Origin: Bacteroidota bacterium
GTDB lineage: Bacteria > Bacteroidota > Bacteroidia > Chitinophagales > Chitinophagaceae
DNA length: 14,945 bases
Direction of reading: 5' to 3'
NCBI GenBank assembly: GCA_023409675.1
Contig: JAEYRC010000281.1
Span: 1 to 14,945, forward strand
Below the pieces are notes generated by a model that worked only from the letters and a program-made list of their open reading frames with translations, searched no databases and was not told where the DNA came from. Position 1 is the stretch's first letter. Each line of letters opens with the position of its first letter. This document shows, piece by piece, positions 1 through 7,755 of this stretch. The translations under genes and the position numbers were made by a program.

Positions 1-1
1 G

Positions 2-1864
2 ACCTATGCCGCCATGTGGGATGATGGACGTTTGGCCGACGGTAAGAACGGATCAAATGCCTATGCTGCCCTGCATCATGGCGGGTTCAGCAACACCTGG
101 AGGAATAAACTGAACGGACGGATATCGCTCGACTTCAAACCGATTAAAGCATTAACTATATCTGCCGTGCTGGCGCCGCAGTTCCAGTTTGCCAAAACCA
201 AGGACTTTAGCAAAAAGATCACCTATTCACCGGCTGATGACCCTACTGTTTTCGGTGGATTCATTGCCGGGCATAACAATACAGTGCTGAATGAAGGGCG
301 CGATGAGAACCGGGCCCTGACCAAACAGCTCCTTGCCACCTATGTGAAAAATTTCGGAGGCCATAGTGTTAACCTGCTGGCGGGATATGAAGATTATTAC
401 AACCATAATGAAACAATGGGCGCACGCGCATCGAATTATGTATTGTCGAATTATCCATACCTGAACCTGGGTCCGCTCGACTTCATGTACAATTCAGGCA
501 ATGCGTATGAAACGGCCTACCGTTCTTACTTCGGTCGCCTTATTTATGATTACAACAACAAGTATTTTCTGCAGGCGAATATCCGCCACGACGGATCCTC
601 GCGTTTTCATCCCGATTACCGCTGGGGAAGCTTTCCATCCCTATCGGCAGGATGGGCGGTAACCGAAGAAAATTTCATGAAAGCACAGAATATCTTCTCA
701 CACCTGAAACTCCGGGCATCCTGGGGTCAACTGGGTAATGAGCGGATCGGGAATTATCCTTATCAGTCGTCAATCGGCTACTCCAATGCCTTATTCTATC
801 AGGGCAATTCCGTTGTCTCCAGCATTACCGCCGCGCAATTTGCTTATGCTATACACGACATCACCTGGGAAATTACAGAAACCGCCAATTTCGGATTGGA
901 TGCTTATTTCCTAAACAATCGGCTGAGTGTAAGCGCTGATTATTACAATAAGACCACCAAAGCCATGTTGCTCGAACTGGAAATACCGGATTATATGGGC
1001 TTTGAAAACCCGCAGCAGAATACCGGTGAGATGTATACGAAGGGATGGGATCTCCAGCTCGGGTGGCGCGATCGCATCCGCGATTTCCGCTATTCCGTAT
1101 CGGTAAATGTTTCCGACAGTCGTACCAAAATGGGCAACCTTGGGGGTATCGTACTTGATGGAGCACAGATCATTCGTGAAGGCAGCGAATTCAATGAATG
1201 GTATGGCTATCGTTCCGCCGGATTATTCCTCGATGCGGATGATGTGGCCAATTCACCCAGGCTGCACAATTCTGTAAAACCCGGGGATGTAAAATACCTT
1301 GATATAAGTGGTCCCGACGGAGTTCCTGATGGAAAGATATCTCCCGACTACGACCGTGTGCTGTTGGGCGGATCACTGCCCCGCTACCTCTTCGGCGGTA
1401 ATATCTCCATTCAATATAAAAATTTCGATTTCAGCCTGGCCTTCCAGGGTGTGGGCAAGGAAAATACCCGGCTGAATGCCAATATGGTAAAGCCTTTTCA
1501 CAGTGGCTGGACCAACGCGCCACAAATAATCGATGGGAATTACTGGAGCGTGTACAATACCAAAGAAGCCAATGCTAATGCAAAATATCCCCGGCTTTCG
1601 TACACCTCGGGAGAAAATAACAACTATGCCAATTCGGATTTCTGGTTCATCAACGGAGGATATTTCAGGTTGAAAAATGTGGTCATCGGATATACTATCC
1701 CCGGAAAAGTACTGAACCGCACCGGCATCCGCGATCTTCGGGTGTTCGTATCCGGTACAGACCTGTTATCCATCGACCGTTTCCCTAAAGGCTGGGATCC
1801 TGAATCGGCCTATAATACCTACATCAGTTCAATTTTCAACCTTGGACTCTCCGTTAAATTTTAA
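2..1864 (+). CDS. SusC/RagA-type TonB-dependent outer-membrane transporter, 3' part
   Basis: This is the C-terminal part of a SusC-like outer-membrane transporter, which imports ligand captured by its SusD partner using TonB energy. The frame is open to the window edge (first full codon at 2), so the signal peptide, regulatory domain and plug lie outside; about 620 residues of barrel are visible. SusC hallmarks include the NKYFLQANIRHDGSSRF stretch, followed by GSFPSLSAGW and LRASWGQLGNERIGNYPY. Further on are DYYNKTTKAMLL and a late LLGGSLPRYLFGGNISIQYK segment. The protein ends in LGLSVKF, a terminal Phe typical of a last barrel strand recognised by the BAM machinery. The stop codon overlaps an ATG of the downstream SusD frame (TAATG, 1862-1866), consistent with one operon. 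An ATG at 14 is internal and not a real start. Substrate cannot be read from the sequence. Confidence 0.95.
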   Translation, partial: TYAAMWDDGRLADGKNGSNAYAALHHGGFSNTWRNKLNGRISLDFKPIKALTISAVLAPQFQFAKTKDFSKKITYSPADDPTVFGGFIAGHNNTVLNEGRDENRALTKQLLATYVKNFGGHSVNLLAGYEDYYNHNETMGARASNYVLSNYPYLNLGPLDFMYNSGNAYETAYRSYFGRLIYDYNNKYFLQANIRHDGSSRFHPDYRWGSFPSLSAGWAVTEENFMKAQNIFSHLKLRASWGQLGNERIGNYPYQSSIGYSNALFYQGNSVVSSITAAQFAYAIHDITWEITETANFGLDAYFLNNRLSVSADYYNKTTKAMLLELEIPDYMGFENPQQNTGEMYTKGWDLQLGWRDRIRDFRYSVSVNVSDSRTKMGNLGGIVLDGAQIIREGSEFNEWYGYRSAGLFLDADDVANSPRLHNSVKPGDVKYLDISGPDGVPDGKISPDYDRVLLGGSLPRYLFGGNISIQYKNFDFSLAFQGVGKENTRLNANMVKPFHSGWTNAPQIIDGNYWSVYNTKEANANAKYPRLSYTSGENNNYANSDFWFINGGYFRLKNVVIGYTIPGKVLNRTGIRDLRVFVSGTDLLSIDRFPKGWDPESAYNTYISSIFNLGLSVKF

Positions 1865-1875
1865 TGACATTTATT

Positions 1876-3570
1876 ATGAAGAAGATAGTTGCACTACTGC
1901 TCATCACCTCAATCCTGGCATCCTGTACCAAACTTGATCTGAATCCGTTATCGGAAGGCTCAAGTGAAAACTGGTATTCCGATGAAACAGAGCTTTCCCT
2001 TTCACTTAATGATCTCTACCGGGAATACCTCTGGCTGCTGGAAATAAATCTGGAAACCGAGCGTATGACCGATAACTGGACTCAGCGCCAGGCCGTTCAC
2101 GCGTTCAGCACAGCCTCCATTACCAGTGAATGGAATATGGCGGAAAATACCTGGCTCAACACCTATAAGGGCATCACCCGGGCCAATACCATCCTGAACA
2201 GTTTAGATAACGCCCGCGGTCGCGTGAGCGAAGAAAAGCTGAACCAGTTTGCCGGCGAAGCACATTTCATGCGCGCCAGTTTTTATGGGCGACTGATCTT
2301 CCTGTATGGCGATGTGCCCTATTACACCGATTATATCGATATTGACCAGGCTTTTGAATTAGGCCGTACCGATAAATCCATTATCAAACAGGCGGTATAT
2401 GATGATTTCGATAAAGCCATACAACACCTGCCGGTGAGCTATGGTAATAATGAACTGAAACGGGCAACCAAAGGCGCAGCATTGGCCATGAAAGCGCGTA
2501 CCGCCTTGTATATGGGCGATTGGGCAATAGCACGTGACGCGGCAAAAGCCTGTATTGAGCTGAATGAATATATCCTGCATCCTGATTTCGAAGAATATTT
2601 TCATTCTACCACCAAAAACTCCGGCGAAACCATTTTTGCTATACCCCGCTCATTTGAGCTGGGCTCATACTGGACAACCACCAACTTCTATCCCAGAACA
2701 AATGGAGGCAATGCCGTTGCCGTTCCTTCCTGGGAACTGTTCGCCGCCTTTCCCTGCACCGATGGCCTGCCGGTAGATGAATCGCCGCTGTATGATCCCA
2801 GAAATCCTTTTAAAAATCGCGACCCACGCCTGGCGATGACCATCGTGGAATTCGAAACGCCTTTCCTCGGGATAATTTATAATCCGCATCCCGATGCAAT
2901 TGATGTGCACAATTTTGCAACGGGTATGCCTATCCGAAATCGTGCAAACCGGGTAGTGGATCAGTTTGCCTCTTACAATGGCCTTGCCCTGAAGAAATGG
3001 GTGAATGAAGACTGGTCAGATGATAAGATGTCGGATTTCGATATCATCATCATGCGCTATGCCGATGTGTTACTCATGTATGCTGAAGCCAAAATGGAAC
3101 TTAACGAACTGGATCAATCGCTGTACGACGCGCTGAACCAGGTGCGGGCGAGGGCGTATGGCGTGCCGGTGACAGCAACAGGCGAATACCCGGCCATTAC
3201 AGAAACCGATCAGTCGAAACTGCGCCAGATCATTAGGAATGAACGCCGCATTGAACTGGCCTGGGAGAACCGGCGTTTTGACGATATCATCCGCTGGCGG
3301 ATTGCTGAAAAAGTTTTGACCCGCCCCATCTATGGAATGCTCGATCCGGCAGATCTGCGCGCTAAAGTGGTGAACCAGGGCCTTTGGTTTTTCCCCTCTG
3401 TTGTTGAAATTGATGAAGAATGGCTGCCCGACTTCGGTCCTATGCACGCAACAGGGCTGATCAAAGAACTTGTTGCCCGTAATTTTGATCCTTCCAGGCA
3501 ATACCTTTGGCCAATACCATCGAAAGAAATCCTGATCAATGATAATCTGGAACAGAATCCGGGATACTAA
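1876..3570 (+). CDS. SusD/RagB-family substrate-binding outer-membrane lipoprotein
   Basis: Surface lipoprotein that sits as a lid on the SusC channel and binds the ligand. I chose the ATG at 1876 because MKKIVALLLITSILASC is a complete lipoprotein signal peptide, with lipobox LASC and the lipidated Cys at residue 17. An in-frame ATG at 1864 overlaps the susC stop and would add only MTFI; it remains possible. Length is 564 residues, normal for the family. The SusD core signatures are present: NWYSDETELSLSLNDLYREY near the N-terminus, the TPR-like segment MRYADVLLMYAEAKMELN, then NERRIELAWENRRFDDIIRW around residues 454-473. The family's terminal motif is YLWPIPSKEILIN followed by EQNPGY as the final residues. 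It lies directly after the SusC gene and is surely its partner. The ligand is unknown. Confidence 0.96.
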   Translation: MKKIVALLLITSILASCTKLDLNPLSEGSSENWYSDETELSLSLNDLYREYLWLLEINLETERMTDNWTQRQAVHAFSTASITSEWNMAENTWLNTYKGITRANTILNSLDNARGRVSEEKLNQFAGEAHFMRASFYGRLIFLYGDVPYYTDYIDIDQAFELGRTDKSIIKQAVYDDFDKAIQHLPVSYGNNELKRATKGAALAMKARTALYMGDWAIARDAAKACIELNEYILHPDFEEYFHSTTKNSGETIFAIPRSFELGSYWTTTNFYPRTNGGNAVAVPSWELFAAFPCTDGLPVDESPLYDPRNPFKNRDPRLAMTIVEFETPFLGIIYNPHPDAIDVHNFATGMPIRNRANRVVDQFASYNGLALKKWVNEDWSDDKMSDFDIIIMRYADVLLMYAEAKMELNELDQSLYDALNQVRARAYGVPVTATGEYPAITETDQSKLRQIIRNERRIELAWENRRFDDIIRWRIAEKVLTRPIYGMLDPADLRAKVVNQGLWFFPSVVEIDEEWLPDFGPMHATGLIKELVARNFDPSRQYLWPIPSKEILINDNLEQNPGY

Positions 3571-3583
3571 AAAAGCGTATAAC

Positions 3584-4489
3584 ATGATGAACATGACTAA
3601 ATACCTGGCCCTGCTGCTGCTGTTGACTGTCGGGCTGCAGGGCCTGGCGCAGCAGAGCTCAAGAAAATTCATCAGTTATAATGTACTGCACGGACTTAAC
3701 GGCGATTCGGCATTAACCGATCGCTTTGTTGACTGGGTAAAGCAGGAGGATCCTGACATTATCGCTTATCAGGAATTAAACGGTTATGATGAGGAGGCGC
3801 TGGAAAAACTGGCAGCCCGCTATAAGCATCCTTATGTAGCAATCAATACCGGCGTTACGCATCCTATCGCGCTGAGTTCAAAGTTTCCTATCGTACTGGT
3901 GCATAAAAAAACCACCAACTTCTGGCATTCCTATCTGTATGCGAATATTGATGGTATCCATGTTTTTGTTACGCATCTTTCACCCTTCGATGTACAGAGC
4001 AGGAGAAATGATATGGATGTGATACTCGCTCACGCACGGCTGCTGCCCCGCGATGAGCCGGTCATCATAGCCGGCGACCTGAATGCCGTGGCGGCATCGG
4101 ATTCGGCCATGTATGGAGAAGACCTCCTGAAGCGAATGCTGAAATCAGAAGGCCGGCTTGAACCCAAAAGCGGTCTGCCTATTGTGAAAGGCAAAACTAT
4201 TTACCGGCATAACCTCAACAATGGACGGATCGATTATACGGTAACGGATAAATTGATCGCTGCAGGATTTCAGGATTCTTATACCTTAAAAAATTCGGGA
4301 TTCTCAAACAGTGTCCCCACCAAAGGTCATGCATCGAAAAATTCGGTGCTCCGCCGCATCGATTATATCTGGGTGAATGAAGCTATGGCCGGCTTACTGA
4401 CCGAAGCCACTATTATCAAAACCAGCGATACCGACAACCTATCCGATCACTACCCGGTGCAGATTCAATATCAGCATGTTCGAAAATAA
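3584..4489 (+). CDS. Secreted endonuclease/exonuclease/phosphatase (EEP) fold metal-dependent phosphohydrolase
   Basis: A member of the EEP superfamily (DNase I, exonuclease III, inositol phosphatase and sphingomyelinase relatives), which hydrolyses phosphodiester or phosphomonoester bonds with a divalent metal. Start 3584 gives MMNMTKYLALLLLLTVGLQG-LAQQ, a signal peptide likely cut after LA, so the enzyme is exported; ATGs at 3587 and 3593 are alternatives. The frame also runs upstream to 3539 inside susD, but that extension would bury the signal peptide. Catalytic signatures, numbered from 3584, are YNVLHG with N33, the metal-binding QE pair (Q63, E64), VTHLSP with H131, GDLN (D165, N167), RRIDYIW with D260, and SDHYP with D288 and H289. 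The set is complete, so the enzyme should be active. It starts 13 bp after the SusD stop and is probably co-transcribed with it. Whether it cuts nucleic acid, phospholipid or a phosphorylated glycan cannot be decided. Confidence 0.9.
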   Translation: MMNMTKYLALLLLLTVGLQGLAQQSSRKFISYNVLHGLNGDSALTDRFVDWVKQEDPDIIAYQELNGYDEEALEKLAARYKHPYVAINTGVTHPIALSSKFPIVLVHKKTTNFWHSYLYANIDGIHVFVTHLSPFDVQSRRNDMDVILAHARLLPRDEPVIIAGDLNAVAASDSAMYGEDLLKRMLKSEGRLEPKSGLPIVKGKTIYRHNLNNGRIDYTVTDKLIAAGFQDSYTLKNSGFSNSVPTKGHASKNSVLRRIDYIWVNEAMAGLLTEATIIKTSDTDNLSDHYPVQIQYQHVRK

Positions 4490-4533
4490 TCGGTTCAGGT
4501 AAATTGATTTTCCATGGGAGTTAGGGACAATGA

Positions 4534-4549
4534 ATGCCAATATAGGCAT
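4534..4549. repeat. Short inverted repeat between the EEP and hydrolase genes
   Basis: ATGCC (4534-4538) and GGCAT (4545-4549) are perfect 5-bp arms around a 6-nt loop. It lies in the 133-bp gap after the EEP gene. No T-tract follows, so it is not a convincing terminator; it may be a chance palindrome or a transcript hairpin. Confidence 0.25.
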
Positions 4550-4622
4550 CTGGCTTTAAGATGGGCTGTTGCCAATAAGGATACTGGGATTATTCGGTAT
4601 TTTAGCGAACTAATAAAAGCGT

Positions 4623-5486
4623 ATGATACGATTAATTTGTATCCTCCTGTGTATAGGGCTACATTCGGCTTATGCCTGGCAGCCAATCGAGTTGCCGTTA
4701 TATCCTGATGGGGCTACTGATGCCAATGGTCTTTCGGGTCCGGAGCTGAATGAGCCGGGAGGGGTGGTTTCGAATGTCAGCACTCCTACGCTTACGGTAT
4801 ATCTGCCAAAAAACCCATCCGGCGCTGCCTTACTTACCTTACCGGGTGGCGGTTACCTCAATTTACAAATGAAGAAAGAAGGGGCTGATTTTGCTCCCTG
4901 GTTTAATGAGCAGGGCATTGCCGTGATCGTGCTCAAATATCGTTTACCCAATGGCAATTCAACCATTCCTCTCCGCGATGCCCTGCAGGCGATGAAACGA
5001 ATTCAGGCTCATGCTGAAGCGTGGAAGATCGATCCCGGAAAGATCGGCGTGATCGGTTCTTCGGCGGGCGGGCATCTTGCCGCTACCCTGGCTACACAGT
5101 TTACTGAAGCTACCAGGCCGGCATTTCAGGTGTTGCTATACCCGGTAATATCGATGGACAGTTTGCATGCTCACCCGGGATCGCGGAAACGCTTATTGGG
5201 CGAAAATATCACCCGGGAAAAAGAAAAACAATACTCCTGCGAGCTGCAGGTGAAAAAAAATTCGCCACCAGCGTTTATCGCGTTGAGCGGTGATGATAAG
5301 ACTGTATTGCCGGTCAACAGCCTGCTGTATTACCAGGCCCTGCATGCACAGGAGGTGCCGGCAGAGCTGCATGTTTATCCCAGCGGTGGTCATGGCTGGG
5401 CGATGCGCGACAATTTTATTTATAAGGCCGATTGGCTGCAGGCACTCCGGAAATGGTTGTCAATACAGGGCTATACCAATGAATAA
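4623..5486 (+). CDS. Secreted alpha/beta-hydrolase, esterase/acetylxylan-esterase-like
   Basis: A 287-residue alpha/beta-hydrolase of the esterase-like group often annotated as acetylesterase, BD-FAE-like or 'xylanase B'-associated lipase/esterase in Bacteroidota. MIRLICILLCIGLHSAYA is a signal peptide with probable cleavage before WQP, which supports this start. The oxyanion-hole loop is LPGGGY (residues 73-78), the nucleophile elbow is GSSAGG with Ser147, the acid is probably Asp225 in SGDDKTVLP, and the catalytic His is His257 in PSGGHGW. The triad is therefore intact. It is separated from the EEP gene by 133 bp, so it may be the last gene of the SusCD operon or have its own promoter; a weak TATTTTAG match to the -7 consensus lies at 4598-4605. 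It converges with the kinase gene on the other strand. Deacylation of a plant-type glycan is an inference from family and context only. Confidence 0.88.
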   Translation: MIRLICILLCIGLHSAYAWQPIELPLYPDGATDANGLSGPELNEPGGVVSNVSTPTLTVYLPKNPSGAALLTLPGGGYLNLQMKKEGADFAPWFNEQGIAVIVLKYRLPNGNSTIPLRDALQAMKRIQAHAEAWKIDPGKIGVIGSSAGGHLAATLATQFTEATRPAFQVLLYPVISMDSLHAHPGSRKRLLGENITREKEKQYSCELQVKKNSPPAFIALSGDDKTVLPVNSLLYYQALHAQEVPAELHVYPSGGHGWAMRDNFIYKADWLQALRKWLSIQGYTNE

Positions 5487-5488
5487 AA

Positions 5489-5515
5489 CCTGTATCCCCT
5501 AATAACGGGTTCAGG
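5489..5515. terminator. Possible weak hairpin between convergent genes
   Basis: CCTG (5489-5492) pairs with CAGG (5512-5515), and CCC (5496-5498) with GGG (5507-5509), leaving a small internal loop. It sits just after the hydrolase stop in the 76-bp convergent gap. There is no run of T on either side, so Rho-independent termination is doubtful. The rest of the gap (5516-5562) shows nothing recognisable. Confidence 0.3.
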
Positions 5516-5562
5516 AATAATCCCCAACAAATATCAATTCACGGATTTACAACTAACGACAC

Positions 5563-6621
5563 TTAGGCGTCTTCTATGGGTATCTCCACCTGTATTTTAC
5601 ATCCTTTACCTGGTTCGGAAATCAGTTGAAAAGTGCCGTTCAATTCGGAAACGCGGCTTTTGATATTTCGTAAACCCATTCCTGCATATTGTTGACGCGC
5701 ATCAAAACCACAGCCATTATCATGAACGGTTAAGCTAAGCATACCCGGGCTGTAACGCAGCGATAAATACACCGTATCGGCTCCGGAATGACGGATGATA
5801 TTGGCAACCAGTTCCTGTACAATGCGGATGAGTGAGGTTTTAAGATGGTCAGGAAGAGCGGATTCATCCGGCAGTTGCTGATCGCGGATCACCTGAATGG
5901 ATTTTAATTCCGTGAGCTGATCCAGAAGATCTTCTATAGAACGAATCAGGGAGGCTTCGGGCTGAATAGAATGATTCAATTCGTGCGAGAGGGTTCTGAT
6001 TTCACGCAAGCCCTGTTCTATTAATGCGTGCGCCTGTTTTAAAAACCGTTCACCCGGATGCTCCATTGCTATCACCCGTTCCAGGTAAAGCCGTGCGGTA
6101 TTGAGTAGCTGGTGAATATTATCGTGTAATTCTCTTCCGATCTTCAGTCGCTCGGTTTCTTTCGTTGTGGCTATAGCTTCAATAAGTTGTCGCTGCAGCA
6201 CCGCATCATAGCGGGCAAGCCGGTTTCCGGCATGGGTTAGTGCGGTATTATTTTCCAGACTGATAAGAACCCTGTTTGTATTTCCTTCCTCATCCCTGAT
6301 CGGAATTATCGTAGCCTTTACATAATAACGGTAACCCCGTGCAGGGTTTGCAGCTTCGGAAAGCAGGGTTGCCGGTGCAGTTGGCATACCTGTAGTAACA
6401 GCGTCTTCAATGGCCAGCCGCAGTAAATTCAATTCAATATTGAACGCATGCTCCTGTTGATTAATCACATCCGCCAGCGACTTCCCGCGTATATCCGTTT
6501 GAATATGAAGCAGATCATTAAAAGCCCGGTTAGAAAATAGAATTAAATGGTCAGAAGAATCAACATTTACGATCAGGCAGGGTGCCGGAAGAGCGTTGAG
6601 CACCGGGTATAAAAGGGTCAT
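5563..6621 (-). CDS. Soluble PAS-HisKA_3 (NarX/DegS-like) sensor histidine kinase
   Basis: A 352-residue cytoplasmic sensor kinase with no signal peptide or membrane segment. A PAS-type sensor domain fills roughly residues 5-125, with a PAC-like tail around YYVKATIIPIRDEEGN. The HisKA_3 dimerisation domain has the H-box GRELHDNIHQLL with phospho-acceptor His166. A HATPase_c domain follows: N-box around IVQELVANIIRH (E270, N274), G1 box DNGCGF (301-306) and G2 box GMGLRNIKSRV (314-324). Kinases of the HisKA_3 class normally phosphorylate NarL/LuxR-type regulators, and exactly such a gene is transcribed divergently next door at 6914, so the two are the likely cognate pair. The signal is unknown; a soluble PAS suggests an intracellular cue such as redox, oxygen or a ligand. 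The 10-mer TTATAACGCT lies 9-18 bp upstream of the start on this strand and recurs before the regulator. Confidence 0.93.
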   Translation of the reverse strand: MTLLYPVLNALPAPCLIVNVDSSDHLILFSNRAFNDLLHIQTDIRGKSLADVINQQEHAFNIELNLLRLAIEDAVTTGMPTAPATLLSEAANPARGYRYYVKATIIPIRDEEGNTNRVLISLENNTALTHAGNRLARYDAVLQRQLIEAIATTKETERLKIGRELHDNIHQLLNTARLYLERVIAMEHPGERFLKQAHALIEQGLREIRTLSHELNHSIQPEASLIRSIEDLLDQLTELKSIQVIRDQQLPDESALPDHLKTSLIRIVQELVANIIRHSGADTVYLSLRYSPGMLSLTVHDNGCGFDARQQYAGMGLRNIKSRVSELNGTFQLISEPGKGCKIQVEIPIEDA

Positions 6622-6629
6622 AAGTTAAC

Positions 6630-6639
6630 AGCGTTATAA
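6630..6639 (-). repeat. TTATAACGCT element, copy before the kinase
   Basis: Read on the minus strand this is TTATAACGCT, 9-18 bp upstream of the kinase start codon. An exact copy on the + strand lies at 6873-6882, ahead of the response regulator. Each copy therefore has the same orientation relative to the gene it precedes. The copies are seen directly; a role in regulation is inference. Confidence 0.4.
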
Positions 6640-6865
6640 AAGAACGCCGTCATAATTGACAATAATCTTTCTGGTTTGCTGCTTGCTGCAGTTCGGATTT
6701 TACTGAATTTTTTTACAACAATATATTTCAGGTTGAAAATCACTTATTTAATAGAAAGAGAATGGTTTTAACACTTTCTGCAAACCCGCTACCCCAGCAG
6801 CTTTGAGGAGATGCAACAACCTGAAATCTTCCTCAATCCGGGGAATCAGGTACTCTGGTTTAACC

Positions 6866-6887
6866 TTTGTAGTTATAACGCTACAAA
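6866..6887. promoter_or_regulatory. Inverted repeat TTTGTAG-N8-CTACAAA, candidate operator of the response regulator gene
   Basis: Perfect 7-bp arms TTTGTAG (6866-6872) and CTACAAA (6881-6887) flank an 8-nt spacer, ending 26 bp before the regulator ATG at 6914. The same design, with identical 8-nt spacing and an identical CTACAAA right arm, recurs before kaiB at 7756-7777. Scanning by eye I found CTACAAA at no other non-coding place in the window. The left arm overlaps the imperfect -7-like TAACCTTTG, so binding could repress the gene (inference). The binding protein may be the LuxR-type regulator encoded just downstream. Confidence 0.6.
6873..6882 (+). repeat. TTATAACGCT element, copy before the response regulator
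   Basis: Second exact copy of the 10-mer found before the divergent kinase. It largely coincides with the spacer of the 6866-6887 inverted repeat (spacer 6873-6880) and runs two bases into its right arm. Confidence 0.4.
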
Positions 6888-6913
6888 TTGTTCAACTCCA
6901 AAAAAACAGGCGT

Positions 6914-7585
6914 ATGCACAATGGAAATGTATTGATTGTTGATGACCATGCTGTAATGCGAAAAGGGCTGAATGTATTATTAAATGATTTTTACCCGGCA
7001 CTGAAAATCTATGAAGCGGCGGATGGACATGATCTGCTGGAGGCCTTTCGCCAGCGCGATATTGATATTCTGGTTATGGATCTCCAGATACCGGATACAG
7101 ATACAATCAGCCTGGTAGAACTGGTGTCGATCAAATATCCTCAAACCTATATTCTTATTTTTTCTGTAATGCCCGAGCGAATCTACGGTAGCCGGTTGAG
7201 AAAAGCCGGTGCCCGTGCATTTATTCCAAAGGAATCGACTATAGAACAGATGAAACACGCCTTCGACCAGGTTATCAAAAGCCGTTTGGCGTTAAAGGAT
7301 AATCTGCCTGCTGTTCAACACAGCCTGGCGCCGGGAAAAACGTCGGACAGTTCTCCCTTTGCTACCTTGTCATTTCGCGAATTTGAAATTCTGAATTACC
7401 TGCTCGACGGAAATAACATTCATGAAATCGCCATGCACCTGAAACTAAAACCATCTACCGTAGGAACGTATAAGCTGCGGAGTTTTAGTAAGCTTAACAT
7501 CAACAATATTGTTGAATTGAAAGAACTTGCCCTGCTTTATAATCTCCGGCAAATGCTGCCAAATGCCGACAATACCAGTAACTGA
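6914..7585 (+). CDS. NarL/FixJ-family response regulator, receiver plus LuxR-type HTH
   Basis: A 223-residue DNA-binding response regulator. I chose ATG 6914 because the receiver begins at once with MHNGNVLIVDDHAVMRKG. The frame extends 37 codons upstream to a TTG at 6803, but that extension is unlike any receiver and would cross the operator-like repeat. Receiver residues are D10 and D11, the phospho-acceptor D56 in VMDLQIPD, Ser84 and K106; all are present, so phosphorylation should occur. After a linker (about 125-150), the LuxR/GerE helix-turn-helix spans about 152-207, with LSFREFEILNYL, IHEIAMHLKLKPSTVGTY and KLNINN. It is transcribed divergently from the HisKA_3 kinase, its probable phospho-donor, and lies 324 bp before kaiB. 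The paired inverted repeats upstream of this gene and of kaiB make autoregulation and control of kaiBC a testable idea. Confidence 0.93.
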   Translation: MHNGNVLIVDDHAVMRKGLNVLLNDFYPALKIYEAADGHDLLEAFRQRDIDILVMDLQIPDTDTISLVELVSIKYPQTYILIFSVMPERIYGSRLRKAGARAFIPKESTIEQMKHAFDQVIKSRLALKDNLPAVQHSLAPGKTSDSSPFATLSFREFEILNYLLDGNNIHEIAMHLKLKPSTVGTYKLRSFSKLNINNIVELKELALLYNLRQMLPNADNTSN

Positions 7586-7619
7586 TCACCTGGTATTCTT
7601 TCTTTTTCAACTTGGTGAT
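7585..7619 (+). terminator. Possible hairpin after the response regulator
   Basis: ATCACC (7585-7590, starting on the stop codon's last base) and GGTGAT (7614-7619) are perfect 6-bp arms. The loop is long (23 nt) and pyrimidine-rich, and no T-tract follows. It could weakly end the transcript or protect its 3' end; chance is also possible. Confidence 0.25.
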
Positions 7620-7755
7620 AGATAAACATTTCCGGCATTTTGTTCAGCTTTTCCGCATTAGCTCCCGCTCTGCCAATTATCCTGATCACTTTCGTTAGAT
7701 GCATTAATAAGCTTTCCTAAAAATGCGTTTCGCAATTCCTGCATCATAAACTGTA

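Larger units (their letters stand above)
6622..6913. promoter_or_regulatory. Divergent regulatory region between sensor kinase and response regulator
   Basis: This 292-bp AT-rich stretch must hold promoters for both the minus-strand kinase and the plus-strand regulator. I found no perfect TAnnTTTG element in either direction. The nearest on the + strand is TAACCTTTG (6861-6869), one base too long in its spacer. On the minus strand, CAACAATA (6715-6722 on +) reads as TATTGTTG, one mismatch. The region carries the inverted repeat at 6866-6887 and the shared 10-mers at 6630-6639 and 6873-6882, listed separately. Confidence 0.6.

Noticed and set aside
4514..4708. Small + strand open frame between the EEP and hydrolase genes (64 codons).
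   Set aside because: It overlaps the start and signal peptide of the alpha/beta-hydrolase in another frame and resembles no known protein.
6803..6913. 37-codon N-terminal extension of the response regulator from TTG 6803.
   Set aside because: The receiver fold starts directly at ATG 6914, and the extension has no receiver-like or other recognisable sequence.
6811..6942. 43-codon open frame beginning ATG 6811, preceded by GAGGAG, overlapping the response regulator start.
   Set aside because: The GAGGAG directly abuts the ATG with no spacing, the peptide has no recognisable feature, and it crosses the operator-like repeat. A leader peptide cannot be excluded but is not supported.
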